A stretch of DNA of 64,000 nucleotides, from NCBI GenBank assembly GCA_018669975.1, contig JABHSK010000007.1, positions 62,001 through 126,000 on the forward strand. Direction: 5' to 3'. Both the position numbers and the translations under genes were made by a program. The notes beneath the pieces were generated by a model, which ran no database searches, was not told the DNA's origin, and worked only from the letters and a program-made list of their open reading frames with translations. Shown piece by piece: positions 42,468 through 51,707 of the stretch (the stretch's first letter is position 1; every line of letters starts with the position of its first letter). The stretch comes from Candidatus Parcubacteria bacterium (GTDB lineage Bacteria > Patescibacteria > ABY1 > UBA1558 > GWA2-36-10).

Positions 42468-43814
42468 ATGACAAAACAAAAACAAAAAATGCATGTAGTG
42501 GCAGTTGATATGGGCTATGGACACCAACGGGCGGCCTATCCATTTCTAGACAGTGCCTATAGAGACGTTATTAACGCCAACCACTACCAAGGTATCAGTA
42601 AGGCAGAACAAAATTCTTGGGAAAGTGGACGTAAATGGTATGAAATCATTTCCCGTTTTAAAGGGTTACCTTTTGTTGGTGAGGCGGCTTTTGCTATTAT
42701 GGATCATTTTCAAAAGATTGATCCATTTTATCCTAAACGTGATCTCAGTAAACCATCTCAACAATTAAAGTATTTTCAAAAACAGATCAAGCGTGGCATG
42801 GGTAAGGACCTGATAGACGATCTCAATAAACGTATACCAAAAGGACACAAAACACCGTTACCATTTTTGGCTACTTTTTTTGTGCCAGCATATTTTGCGG
42901 AATACTATGGCTATAAAGGTAAAATATATTGTGTGGTTTGTGATGCTGATGTAGCTCGTGCTTGGGCACCTTATTATTCTAAGACTAGTAAGATTGTTTA
43001 TTTGGCTCCAAATAAGCGAACTAAATCTAGGCTGCAACTTTATGGTGTTAAATCTAGTAATATTCATGTGACAGGGTTTCCTTTACCCAAAGAGAATATA
43101 GGTGGTCCCAGTCAAAGGGTGGTCAAGGCTGATTTAAGAGATAGATTGTATAATTTAGATCCTAAAGGAGTCTATCGTAAAAAATATGCCAAACACATTG
43201 AAGATTATCTTTGTCCAACTAAAAACATTAAGAAGCCAAAGCGTCCATTGACTATTACTTTTGCAGTTGGTGGCGCTGGTGCCCAAAGAGAGTTGGGTAT
43301 TACTTTGCTTAAGCGACTTCATAAGGATCTCAAGAAAAATAATATCCGTCTTAATTTGGTAGCTGGTGTACGTAATGATGTTTATCTTTATTTTCAAAAG
43401 GCTCTCAAAGAATATTGTCTAGATAATTGTGGTGCTGTCAGGGTCATTTATGCAGAGGATAAAATGTCTTATTTTAAAGTGTTTAATAAAATATTGCGTA
43501 AAACTGATATTTTGTGGACCAAGCCATCTGAACTTACTTTCTATAGTGGTTTGGGTATTCCTATTATCATGTCAGAACCAATTGGATATCAGGAAAGATA
43601 TAATCGTGGTTGGCTATTTGCCATTGGTGCTGGTGTAGATAGTTTGAATCCAGAATATGTAGATGAGTGGTTATTTGATTGGTTAGATTCCGGTTGGTTA
43701 GCTGAAGCAGCTATGGAGGGATTCTTAGATGCTCCGAGAATGGGTGCTTATAATATTGAGAATATTGTCTTGCGTAATAAGATTAGTGAAATAGAAGATG
43801 TCCACTTGTTATAA
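42468..43814 (+). CDS. GT-B glycosyltransferase-like protein (MurG/MGDG synthase superfamily)
   Basis: The 448-residue protein has an N-terminal VAVDMGYGHQRAAYPF, like the G-x-GH-xx-AA motif of MGDG synthase and MurG, then a central strand TITFAVGGAGAQREL and the C-terminal nucleotide-sugar site TKPSELTFYSGLGIPIIMS followed by GYQERYN. This is the order of GT28-type enzymes. It probably moves a sugar from a nucleotide donor to a lipid at the membrane. It precedes an OLD-family gene by 3 bases. Substrate unknown. Confidence 0.7.
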   Translation: MTKQKQKMHVVAVDMGYGHQRAAYPFLDSAYRDVINANHYQGISKAEQNSWESGRKWYEIISRFKGLPFVGEAAFAIMDHFQKIDPFYPKRDLSKPSQQLKYFQKQIKRGMGKDLIDDLNKRIPKGHKTPLPFLATFFVPAYFAEYYGYKGKIYCVVCDADVARAWAPYYSKTSKIVYLAPNKRTKSRLQLYGVKSSNIHVTGFPLPKENIGGPSQRVVKADLRDRLYNLDPKGVYRKKYAKHIEDYLCPTKNIKKPKRPLTITFAVGGAGAQRELGITLLKRLHKDLKKNNIRLNLVAGVRNDVYLYFQKALKEYCLDNCGAVRVIYAEDKMSYFKVFNKILRKTDILWTKPSELTFYSGLGIPIIMSEPIGYQERYNRGWLFAIGAGVDSLNPEYVDEWLFDWLDSGWLAEAAMEGFLDAPRMGAYNIENIVLRNKISEIEDVHLL

Positions 43815-43817
43815 TCT

Positions 43818-45149
43818 ATGATAATAAAAAATCTTAAAATAAATTTTTACAAGAGCATCAAACAATCGATGGATCTTAGTTTGGATAGGGTCAATATTTT
43901 TATTGGTCAAAATAATAGTGGTAAGAGTAATATCTTGGATGCCATTGAATTTACTTTGAGTGAACACTCAGAGGACCACACTTTGTATTATGAAAAATCA
44001 GATATAGATATCACGATTGAATTTACTGATCAAACACAAGCCAAATATAAATTACCGGGCAAGGAGGGAGTGCTCAGTCTTAAGGGTCAGCAAAAGCATC
44101 TTAATTTTCCAGGTGCTACTTTGCCAGACAACAAGGCTTTAACTCATATGCTGAGCACGCATTTTAAGAGACTAGATACAGAGGCTTTTACAGACTTTGA
44201 GCAAATAGAAGAAGATTTTCAGGATCTATTTAATTATCCAAGTCAGTTGGATAGATTTAAAGAAATACTTAAACATCATTTTCCCAAGATTTCTGCTACC
44301 AAAAATGCATTAGATATTCGTTATGAAAACGAGGGTTTATATGAAGGCAAGAGAAGAGTGACTATCGATAGGCTTGGTTCTGGCTTTCAGCGCATTTTCA
44401 CAATGCTTTTGTATATTTTTCATCCTAAATATTCAATAGTGATGATTGGCGAGCCAGAAATTCATTTGCATCCAGCTATTGCCAAAAAACTTCTTTGGGC
44501 TATGCAGAATAGCAATGCTGGTCAGATATTATTTACTACACATTCACCATTGTTTATTACACCGATGACTTTGCCACAGGTAGTAAGAGTGACTAAACAT
44601 GAAAATACTACGCAGGCTTTTGCACTTTCGCAGGTTAAATATAACTACAAACGTCTAATACAAGAACTTAATGCAGACAATCTAGAGATGTTTTTTACTG
44701 ATGAGGTTGTTTTGGTGGAAGGTGTATCAGATAAATTATTGATTCGTGGTTTGATAGATAAGTTTTATCAAGGAGATAGAGCTATTAAAGTGATTCAAGC
44801 TCACGGTAAGGGTAATGTTAAAATATATGCAGATTTGTTAAAAATTTTTAAAATTTCTTTTACTGTTGTTTTGGATAAAGATGCTATAAAAAGTAATCAT
44901 CTAAGAGAGTTGTTGCGGCATCTAGATATCCATATGCCACCGTTGAACACGGAAGATTTAATTGAGCAGCTCAAGAAGTATAGTATTTTTATTCTACCCA
45001 ATGGAGATTTGGAGGCTAATTATCCACGCAAGTATCAGTTGGGAGATAGTAAATCACTCAATGCTTTGCATGCCGCTAATTTAGTTAGTGAAAAGGATTT
45101 TAATTCCAAGGTCATGGAAAATTTAAAAGCAATAATAGATAACTTATAA
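43818..45149 (+). CDS. OLD-family ATPase/TOPRIM nuclease
   Basis: The 443-residue protein has an SMC-like ATPase: Walker A GQNNSGKSN near residue 28, ABC-type signature region around RLGSGFQRI, Walker B in MIGEPEIHLHP, and a switch TTHSP. A TOPRIM domain follows with LVEGVSDKLLIRGL and VVLDKDA. This is the class 1 OLD nuclease layout. OLD proteins act in DNA repair or phage defence; alone, without a UvrD-like GajB partner, it is not a Gabija pair. It sits among membrane and glycan genes, a loose context. Confidence 0.85.
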   Translation: MIIKNLKINFYKSIKQSMDLSLDRVNIFIGQNNSGKSNILDAIEFTLSEHSEDHTLYYEKSDIDITIEFTDQTQAKYKLPGKEGVLSLKGQQKHLNFPGATLPDNKALTHMLSTHFKRLDTEAFTDFEQIEEDFQDLFNYPSQLDRFKEILKHHFPKISATKNALDIRYENEGLYEGKRRVTIDRLGSGFQRIFTMLLYIFHPKYSIVMIGEPEIHLHPAIAKKLLWAMQNSNAGQILFTTHSPLFITPMTLPQVVRVTKHENTTQAFALSQVKYNYKRLIQELNADNLEMFFTDEVVLVEGVSDKLLIRGLIDKFYQGDRAIKVIQAHGKGNVKIYADLLKIFKISFTVVLDKDAIKSNHLRELLRHLDIHMPPLNTEDLIEQLKKYSIFILPNGDLEANYPRKYQLGDSKSLNALHAANLVSEKDFNSKVMENLKAIIDNL

Positions 45150-45153
45150 AAAT

Positions 45154-46095
45154 ATGTCTTGGTTATTAGTAGCAGTTATAGCTTATTCTATTTTAGCCGT
45201 TGTTAATGTAGCGGATAAATTTATGCTGGAAAAAGTTATTCCAGCGGCTAAGACCTACGCTTTTTTGGTAGGTGTTACTGGTTTACTTGTTTTTGTAGTT
45301 GCTCCATGGTTTTTGGAGTGGCCAGGCTTTAATTTATTTTTGTTAAATATAATTACGGGTGTGTTTTTTGCTGGTGGTTTATTGTTCTTGTATACAGCGC
45401 TTAGAGATGCAGAGGTGACCAAGATATTTACCTTGACTGGGGGGGCAGTACCGGTATTTATTATTTGGTTGTCTATTATATTTTTTCACGAACGTTTTAG
45501 TCCGTGGCAATGGTTGGCAGTGTGCTTTTTGATTGCGGGTACAGTTATGATTTCCTGGGTTTCTGGGGAGCACGGAGTCTGGACTAGAATTAAAGAATGG
45601 TTGCACATAAAGCATGATAAAAAAATACGCAGTATACTATTTGCAGTTCTAGCTGCTGCATGTTTTGCTATATTTTGGGTAGGCACCAAGTATGCTTACA
45701 ACACTCAAGCATTTGTCAGTGCGTTTTTGTGGATTAGGCTGGGTACATTTTTGGCAGTAATTTTGATGTTGGTAAACGGAAATAGTCGTCGGGAAATTTT
45801 TGATGATTTGCAGCAATCAAATACTAATAAAGATAATAAGTTTATTTTTATGGGTGTTCAGGGCTTGGGAGCCATCGGGTCAGTTTTACAAAATTATGCA
45901 GTCTCACTTGGCTCAGTAGCTTTAGTGACATCTTTGCAGGGTTTGCAGTATGCATTACTTTTGGTGATGAGTGCCATTGTGACCGCTTTCTTACCAAACA
46001 TCATCAAGGAGTATAATCCTAGGAGAATTATTATTCAAAAGATTGTGGCAGTATTGATAATTGGTCTGGGGTTGTATTTTTTGGCTATTTATTAG
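45154..46095 (+). CDS. EamA/DMT-type transporter
   Basis: The 313-residue protein has about ten membrane helices in two related halves, with the motif LTGGAVPVFIIWLSIIFFHER at the end of the first half and SLQGLQYALLLVMSAIVTAF in the second, the usual DMT pattern. It would export or import small metabolites. A 100-residue insertion with charged loop follows the first EamA unit. It lies 4 bases after the OLD gene. Confidence 0.85.
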   Translation: MSWLLVAVIAYSILAVVNVADKFMLEKVIPAAKTYAFLVGVTGLLVFVVAPWFLEWPGFNLFLLNIITGVFFAGGLLFLYTALRDAEVTKIFTLTGGAVPVFIIWLSIIFFHERFSPWQWLAVCFLIAGTVMISWVSGEHGVWTRIKEWLHIKHDKKIRSILFAVLAAACFAIFWVGTKYAYNTQAFVSAFLWIRLGTFLAVILMLVNGNSRREIFDDLQQSNTNKDNKFIFMGVQGLGAIGSVLQNYAVSLGSVALVTSLQGLQYALLLVMSAIVTAFLPNIIKEYNPRRIIIQKIVAVLIIGLGLYFLAIY

Positions 46096-46099
46096 GAAC

Positions 46100-47110
46100 A
46101 TGAGGTTTAAAAAGAAAAAGAAACTAGTTATTTGGTTTATCATAATACTAATTGGTATTTGGTATTTTAAATTTGCCAGCCATCATCCACATAAAATAGA
46201 CCTGCAAGCCAAGGATGATTTTTGGGGTGTGACTTACTCACCTAAGTTTGCCTATGAGCTTGGTTTGGATTGGGAAGAGACTTATTTAGCCATGATTGAT
46301 GATATTAAAGTAAGAAATGTTCGTCTACCTATCTATTGGGATCAAATAGAGGTCGAAGAAGGGCAATATGATTTTAGTGTTTATGATTATATTCTTGATG
46401 AGGGTGCCAAACGAGATGTAGAGTTTGTAGTCAATGTCGGTTGGAGATTGCCGCGTTGGCCAGAATGTCATACGCCCCAGTGGGCAAAAGGAGAGGATTT
46501 AGATATTATCAAGGCCAAGTCTCTGTCTATGATTAAATTGGTTGTAGAAAGATATAAAGATAGACCCGAGATAGTAGCTTGGCAAGTAGAGAACGAGCCC
46601 TTGTTAGATTGGTTTGGAGAGTGTCCAGAGGGTGATGAAGATTTACTCAAGCAAGAAGTAGCGTTTGTGAAAGATATGGATGATAGGCCAATTATAATTT
46701 CTGCTTCCGGAGAATTAAGTGGTTGGCATAAGGAAGTGGAGATTGCGGATACTTTTGCTACTACCATGTATCGCGTAGTTTGGAATCCTTGGTTTAAATA
46801 TTTTAGGTACCCTTTGCCAGCTTGGTTTTATAAATTAAAATTAGACTTAGCTGGTGCTAGCCCAGAACAGGCTATTGTCAGTGAGTTGCAGGCAGAGCCT
46901 TGGGTGCCCAATGGAACGTTAGATAATATTACTTTTGATGAATATGATAAATCATTTAGTCCAGAACAATTTAAGGCCAATTTGCAATTTGCTATTAATG
47001 TAGATTTCAAACAAACTTATCTATGGGGCATAGAATGGTGGTATCTACAAAAAGAAAAGGGTGATACTAGATATTGGGACATTGCCAGAGATATTTTTGC
47101 TAGGCAATAA
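46100..47110 (+). CDS. Membrane-anchored glycoside hydrolase (GH-A clan)
   Basis: The ATG at 46100 is chosen since it directly precedes the basic N-terminus and membrane anchor (KKLVIWFIIILIGIWYF) and avoids overlap with the transporter. The 336-residue protein has a TIM-barrel pattern: VRLPIYWDQIE, VVNVGWRLPRWPE, and the acid/base motif WQVENEP with Glu about residue 165. IVSELQAEPW carries the likely nucleophile Glu. The protein faces outside, so it may trim surface glycan or scavenged polysaccharide. Similar to GH5/GH39-type enzymes; exact family unclear. Confidence 0.75.
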   Translation: MRFKKKKKLVIWFIIILIGIWYFKFASHHPHKIDLQAKDDFWGVTYSPKFAYELGLDWEETYLAMIDDIKVRNVRLPIYWDQIEVEEGQYDFSVYDYILDEGAKRDVEFVVNVGWRLPRWPECHTPQWAKGEDLDIIKAKSLSMIKLVVERYKDRPEIVAWQVENEPLLDWFGECPEGDEDLLKQEVAFVKDMDDRPIIISASGELSGWHKEVEIADTFATTMYRVVWNPWFKYFRYPLPAWFYKLKLDLAGASPEQAIVSELQAEPWVPNGTLDNITFDEYDKSFSPEQFKANLQFAINVDFKQTYLWGIEWWYLQKEKGDTRYWDIARDIFARQ

Positions 47111-47115
47111 AAATA

Positions 47116-47143
47116 TTGACATTTTACTTATTTAAAGGATAAT
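47116..47143 (+). promoter_or_regulatory. Promoter of the kinase-like gene
   Basis: TTGACA at 47116-47121, 16-base spacer and GATAAT at 47138-47143. The ATG follows 24 bases later, in an A/T-rich leader. Confidence 0.6.
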
Positions 47144-47167
47144 AAACAAATAATTATATTTATTTAT

Positions 47168-48529
47168 ATGAGTTTTGAAAACACAGGAAAATCAAGCAAA
47201 AGGCAGGAGCCAAATACTTCAGCTGACAGTCCAGAAGCAGAACTTTCTGCAGAAACAGTAGAGGCTTTAATGGAGGCAGCTATTATTCATGGTCAGAAGC
47301 ATAATGAGGGTCAGAATGCTGTTATTTTTAGAGTACAGGTAAGCAAGTTGCCCGAAGAAGCTTTGCATCAAATTTTTACTGCCCAAGGTAAAGAGGTGCC
47401 AACTGGAAAGTTAGCTAGTAAAGTAATTAAGGTTTATGTTAGTGCGGCAGCATTAAACGAAGCCAATAATCATCAGGAGATATTTGACTTGGTGCAGGGA
47501 CAAGATGATCAGGAGGGTATGGCTATAGTGCCAGAGCCACACGTCAATGCAGAACTAGCTATCAGGACAGATACCATGAAAGAAAGGTTGGTAGAAGCTG
47601 GCATTAGTGTCCAGCGCGATAAAGTTGGTGTGATGATGATGGATTTTGTTAAAGGAATTGATTTGATGACACATATTTACAGAGGGATTATCAAGAATTT
47701 ACCCGAAGAAGATTTTAAGATGATTTATCCGGATGCTAACATAATCAAGAAAGAGTTGGAGGAGAATCCAGACGCAGTAGATTTTGCTAGACTTGAAGAA
47801 GCTATTGTTTTTGCTTTAGCTATTCAGGGTTCTGATGCTGGTGAGAGTACAGAGGATAGGATTAGGCGTGACTTAGGAAATAGAAGTAGGGTATTTGATT
47901 CTTTCCAAAAGCTAGGTTTGACTATCAATCCAGAAATTTTAGCTAGAGTTAGAAAGACAGTGTCATTATTAAATAGTAATAATATATATCATAATGATTT
48001 GCATGAACGAAACATTATGATAGAGACAGATGATGAGGGTGAATTAGTAGATGTATTTTTAATTGATTTTGACAAGGTCTCTGGCACCAAGGATGAATCT
48101 TGGGGTGGAGATATGGGTGTGGTGTCTGAATATGGTAAGTTAACAAAAACAAAGGAAGAGCTTGTACAAGAGAAAAAGGATAAAGAAATACAAGATGCAA
48201 TTGATTTTGTTGAAAAGGTTAAGAAGCACAGGAAAAAAGAATGGGAGGAGTTTGAAGAAAGTATTAGGGATTTGATAGGTAAGAAATATCCGAAGATATT
48301 AGAGTACTTAGATAAAGATATTCAACATTTTGCTAATACCCATGGTAATATTTCTCCAGAACAATTGGCAGCTGGTATTATTTTAGAGCTATCCAAAACA
48401 GAGCCAAAATTAGCTAGAGATTTTATTGAATATAAGCGTAGTAATCCAGGTGGAGGAGGAAGGCCGTTTATAAATTTATTAATTAAACTTTTGCCACATA
48501 TCGAGGTTGAAGATGAGGCAGAAGAATAG
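47168..48529 (+). CDS. Protein-kinase-like protein
   Basis: The 453-residue soluble protein has a catalytic-loop motif YHNDLHERNIM followed by FLIDFDKVSG, like HxDLHxxN and the DFD metal motif of RIO/APH-type and Ser/Thr kinases. An upstream lysine (KVIKVYVS) could be the ATP-binding lysine, and MMDFVKGIDLMTHIY fits the hinge. A charged C-terminal helical tail (about 330-450) lacks a known domain. It probably phosphorylates a protein or small molecule. Monocistronic under its own promoter. Confidence 0.7.
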   Translation: MSFENTGKSSKRQEPNTSADSPEAELSAETVEALMEAAIIHGQKHNEGQNAVIFRVQVSKLPEEALHQIFTAQGKEVPTGKLASKVIKVYVSAAALNEANNHQEIFDLVQGQDDQEGMAIVPEPHVNAELAIRTDTMKERLVEAGISVQRDKVGVMMMDFVKGIDLMTHIYRGIIKNLPEEDFKMIYPDANIIKKELEENPDAVDFARLEEAIVFALAIQGSDAGESTEDRIRRDLGNRSRVFDSFQKLGLTINPEILARVRKTVSLLNSNNIYHNDLHERNIMIETDDEGELVDVFLIDFDKVSGTKDESWGGDMGVVSEYGKLTKTKEELVQEKKDKEIQDAIDFVEKVKKHRKKEWEEFEESIRDLIGKKYPKILEYLDKDIQHFANTHGNISPEQLAAGIILELSKTEPKLARDFIEYKRSNPGGGGRPFINLLIKLLPHIEVEDEAEE

Positions 48530-48533
48530 ACTA

Positions 48534-48562
48534 TTGACAAATCTAATATTTATGTGTATAAT
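48534..48562 (+). promoter_or_regulatory. Consensus promoter of the 57-residue gene
   Basis: Exact TTGACA at 48534-48539, 17-base spacer and exact TATAAT at 48557-48562, with TGTG before the -10. It starts immediately after the kinase-like gene. Confidence 0.9.
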
Positions 48563-48631
48563 AGCACATCCTAAAGTTATCAATTTTTTATTAGTCCACC
48601 CAATAGCCATACAACAAAAGGAGAACCGTTT

Positions 48632-48805
48632 ATGATTGTATTGAGTGCTGACATAAAAAAATCATTCAGAGAGTCCTTCGAAGTAAGAGGGTACACAGTT
48701 GAATTCAAGGATGATCATGTCTTGGTGACTAAGGATGGTAAACCTGAAAAGATTACCAATAAAAAGGTGATGCAATACATCGAAGCCTTCAGTCCAGAGG
48801 ATTGA
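48632..48805 (+). CDS. Small soluble protein of 57 residues
   Basis: A short gene with an AAAGGAGAA ribosome-binding site, ATG at 48632 and TGA at 48803-48805, between a perfect promoter and a terminator. The product (starts MIVLSADIKKSFRESFEVRG) is highly charged with a strand-strand-helix pattern (YTVEFKDDHVLVTKDG, then KKVMQYIEAF). No family recognised. A strong expression signal argues for a real and abundant protein. Confidence 0.7.
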   Translation: MIVLSADIKKSFRESFEVRGYTVEFKDDHVLVTKDGKPEKITNKKVMQYIEAFSPED

Positions 48806-48873
48806 GATACACACAATGTGATCAAAAAAACTTCGAATAGCACGCCGTTTCTGTCTCTTTTGAGTCAGATTTG

Positions 48874-48902
48874 CCTCGTTGGCTTGTCCAGCGGGGTTTT
48901 TT
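48874..48902 (+). terminator. Terminator of the 57-residue gene
   Basis: A 9-bp stem CCTCGTTGG/CCAGCGGGG (48874-48882 with 48888-48896, two G-T pairs) and six Ts. Confidence 0.85.
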
Positions 48903-48903
48903 C

Positions 48904-48932
48904 TTGTTTTTGGTAGCGATTTTTGGTATAAT
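48904..48932 (+). promoter_or_regulatory. Promoter of the protease gene
   Basis: TTGTTT at 48904-48909, 17-base spacer and TATAAT at 48927-48932; the GTG start follows 29 bases later, with AAGG at about 48948. Confidence 0.55.
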
Positions 48933-48961
48933 TTAAGCAAATTATTAAGGTAAAAACCATT

Positions 48962-50980
48962 GTGAAACGCAACAAAAAAATAGCCTTGTTGGGTGTATTT
49001 TTACTACTGTTTGCCAACAACACGCAGGCCTTTAGTCAGGATTACACACCACGTGATGCGCATTTGAAATATCAAAGTTATTTTAACTTGATAAACATTG
49101 AACCAAGTTGGTCCAATGATTTGGAGGTGAATAAAGAAGTGGTAGTGGCAGTTTTGGATTCCGGAGTCGATATAGATCATCCGGACCTAAGCGACAACAT
49201 TTGGGTAAATAGTGGTGAAATACCAGATGATGGCATTGATAATGATGGTAATAGTTATATTGATGATGTGCATGGTTGGGATTTTGTAGAGAGTAATAAT
49301 GATCCAAATCCAACATTGGGAGCAGATTATAATCCAGTGGCTATTAATCATGGTACAGTTGTAGCTGGTATTATTGCAGCTGTGGCTAATCAGGAGGGTA
49401 TTATTGGTATTGCTCCTAACGCTAAGATTATGCCGCTTAAGATATTAAATGAAAAAGGTTCAGGCAATACCATGCTTTTATCTCAGGCAATTGATTATGC
49501 TGTAGAAAATGGAGCAGATATCATTAATCTTAGTTTAGTAGGTGATTTTTACGATGATTTTTTACAAGATTCTGTAGAGAATGCCTATAAGAGCGGGGTA
49601 TTAGTAGTAGCTGCTTCGGGCAATGAAGATGATGAAGGTATTGATTTAGATATAGAGCCACATTATCCGGTTTGTGATATCGATGAGATTGACAGGGTGG
49701 CTGGTGTAGCAGCTGTGTCTGCTAGCAGGAGACTCACTCCTTTTTCAAATTATGGTCAAGGATGTATTGATATTTCTGCGCCAGGAGTTCGTTTTTATAC
49801 TACTACATATTTTAATGCTGATATTCCAGAGTTTGCCAAACTGTATAGCAATGGTTGGTCTGGTACTTCAGTCGCAGCGCCAGTTGTGGCTGCTACAGCT
49901 GCTTTGCTTAAAAGTCATTATGCAGATTTAAGGCCATATGACATTATGACTATTTTGAATGCCACTGCGCAGGATTTGGAAGAAGATAATCCAGAACTTT
50001 ATCGTGATATGGGTAGTGGTTTGATAGATGTAGGTGCAGCTATAAATTATGCTGAAGATTACTACAATCAATATGTAAAAATATTATTAGCACCAAAGGC
50101 TGGTCTGCCACCGGAGATTTTGATAATGGATAACGAGGGAGATTTAGAAAGCGTCTTTTTGGCTTACGGAGCCAAGTTTAAGGGTGGTGTTAATATAGCA
50201 GTTGGTGATGTTAACGATGACGGTGCTACTGAAATTATTACTGCACCGATGGCTGGTGGAGGACCACATATCCGCGTTTTTGATATGAGTGGAGGATTGG
50301 TTTCTGAATTTTTTGCCTATCAACATGATTTTTATGGCGGTGTTAATATAGCAGTTGGTGATGTTAATAAAGATGGTATTGATGAAATTATTACTGCACC
50401 GATGGCTGGTGGAGGACCACACGTTAGAGTTTTTGATATGAGTGGCGCTTTAATTTCAGAATTTTTTCCTTATGAGCATGATTTCTACGGCGGTGTTAAT
50501 ATAGCAGTTGGTGATGTTAATAAAGATGGCGCTGATGAAATTATTACTGCACCGATGAGTAAACACGTGCCAGAGATTAAGGTTTACACTTACAATAATA
50601 GAAGAAAGAGTAGTTTTTTTGCCTATGGTGTAGATATGACTAATGGTGTTAAAGTAACTGTGGCAGATGTTAATAATGATACTTGGCCAGAGATAGTAAC
50701 TGTGCCCGCCAAAGGTAGGTCACCAGAGGTAAAGATGTTTAGTATTAGAGGTAGACTTAAAGGTCAATTTACAGCTTATAGCAAAAGCTTAACGTCCGGT
50801 ATTAGTATTTTAGCTCGTGATATATCAGGAGATAAAATGCCGGAGATTTTAACTCTACCAAGTAAAGGTTCAGCAGCTTTATTGGAGTCCTACGATTCCA
50901 AGGGTTTAGAGAAAGATAGTTTTTATCTACGAGATCCAGAAGATAAAAATGGTTATAATTTTGAAATATTGTCCAAATAA
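48962..50980 (+). CDS. Secreted subtilisin-like serine protease with five C-terminal repeats
   Basis: A GTG start gives 672 residues with a signal peptide (KIALLGVFLLLFANNTQAFS). The S8 domain has Asp66 (VLDSGVD), His130 (NHGTVVAG) and Ser303 (GTSVAAP), with oxyanion Asn in ASGNEDD. From about residue 380 five 51-residue FG-GAP/VCBS-like repeats follow, each with a D-N-x-D-calcium-like loop (VGDVNKDG). No propeptide inhibitor domain is evident. It would be an exported or cell-surface protease whose repeats bind calcium or partners. It precedes the polysaccharide cluster by 9 bases. Confidence 0.93.
   Translation: MKRNKKIALLGVFLLLFANNTQAFSQDYTPRDAHLKYQSYFNLINIEPSWSNDLEVNKEVVVAVLDSGVDIDHPDLSDNIWVNSGEIPDDGIDNDGNSYIDDVHGWDFVESNNDPNPTLGADYNPVAINHGTVVAGIIAAVANQEGIIGIAPNAKIMPLKILNEKGSGNTMLLSQAIDYAVENGADIINLSLVGDFYDDFLQDSVENAYKSGVLVVAASGNEDDEGIDLDIEPHYPVCDIDEIDRVAGVAAVSASRRLTPFSNYGQGCIDISAPGVRFYTTTYFNADIPEFAKLYSNGWSGTSVAAPVVAATAALLKSHYADLRPYDIMTILNATAQDLEEDNPELYRDMGSGLIDVGAAINYAEDYYNQYVKILLAPKAGLPPEILIMDNEGDLESVFLAYGAKFKGGVNIAVGDVNDDGATEIITAPMAGGGPHIRVFDMSGGLVSEFFAYQHDFYGGVNIAVGDVNKDGIDEIITAPMAGGGPHVRVFDMSGALISEFFPYEHDFYGGVNIAVGDVNKDGADEIITAPMSKHVPEIKVYTYNNRRKSSFFAYGVDMTNGVKVTVADVNNDTWPEIVTVPAKGRSPEVKMFSIRGRLKGQFTAYSKSLTSGISILARDISGDKMPEILTLPSKGSAALLESYDSKGLEKDSFYLRDPEDKNGYNFEILSK
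50101..50865 (+). repeat. Five tandem 153-base coding repeats
   Basis: Units of 153 bases (51 codons) in the 3' part of the protease gene. The first three are nearly identical in places: the GGTGTTAATATAGCAGTTGG block begins at 50186, 50339 and 50492. The last two have diverged. This indicates recent expansion or gene conversion in the first three. Confidence 0.85.
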
Positions 50981-50989
50981 TTTACAGAC

Positions 50990-51688
50990 ATGCAAATTAG
51001 TGTAATTATTCCCGCTTACAATGAAGAAGGTGTTATAGCTGATACTATCAAGGAAATCAGAGGATTTTTGCAGGATAATTTTGAGAGTTTTGAAATTGTG
51101 GTAGTTGATGACAAATCGACTGATAGCACTTTAAATATAATCCAATCACTGGCAGATGTTAGAGCGGTAAAAAATATAAAAAATCATGGCAAAGGATATT
51201 CTGTAGCCAAGGGTGTTAAAGTAGCCAAGGGTGATCTAATTTTATTTATGGATGCTGATAATTCTACTCGGATAGTAGAACTGCAAAAGTTTTTACCACA
51301 AATAAAAGATTATCCAATTGTAATTGGCTCTAGGGGACTCAAAGACTCAGATGTGCAGATTAAGCAAAATTTTATCAAAGCTTTTTTGGGAAAAGCTGGT
51401 AATATGTTGATACGCATATTAGTGGCGCCTAGGATTAGTGATACACAGTGTGGATTTAAGTTGTTTACAAAGGAATCAAAATATTTGTTTGATAAGTTGA
51501 CCATAGAGCGTTGGGGATTTGATTTTGAGTTGATTTTTTTGGCTAGAAAATATAGTTTAAAGATTAAAGAAGTGCCAGTAGTTTGGCGGAACAACTTTGA
51601 TTCAAAGGTGACCTGGTTGGGTTATGTTTCAACTCTGTTGCAGGTATTCAAGGTTCGTTTGAATAATATTTTAGGAAAATATAATTAA
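50990..51688 (+). CDS. GT2 glycosyltransferase (polyprenyl-phosphate sugar transferase type)
   Basis: The 232-residue protein has ISVIIPAYNEEGVIADTI, the DD motif in VVVDDKSTD and DADNSTR as catalytic metal site, then DTQCGFKLF and RWGFDFELI, the marks of dolichyl-phosphate glucose/mannose synthase relatives. It would charge a polyprenyl phosphate with a hexose for use outside the membrane. It leads the glycan operon, 9 bases after the protease gene. Confidence 0.88.
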   Translation: MQISVIIPAYNEEGVIADTIKEIRGFLQDNFESFEIVVVDDKSTDSTLNIIQSLADVRAVKNIKNHGKGYSVAKGVKVAKGDLILFMDADNSTRIVELQKFLPQIKDYPIVIGSRGLKDSDVQIKQNFIKAFLGKAGNMLIRILVAPRISDTQCGFKLFTKESKYLFDKLTIERWGFDFELIFLARKYSLKIKEVPVVWRNNFDSKVTWLGYVSTLLQVFKVRLNNILGKYN

Positions 51689-51707
51689 AATAAAATAATT
51701 TAAAAAT

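Noticed and set aside
43818..45149. Gabija (GajA) defence system
   Set aside because: The OLD protein is followed by a transporter and preceded by a glycosyltransferase; no UvrD/PcrA-like GajB helicase is adjacent.
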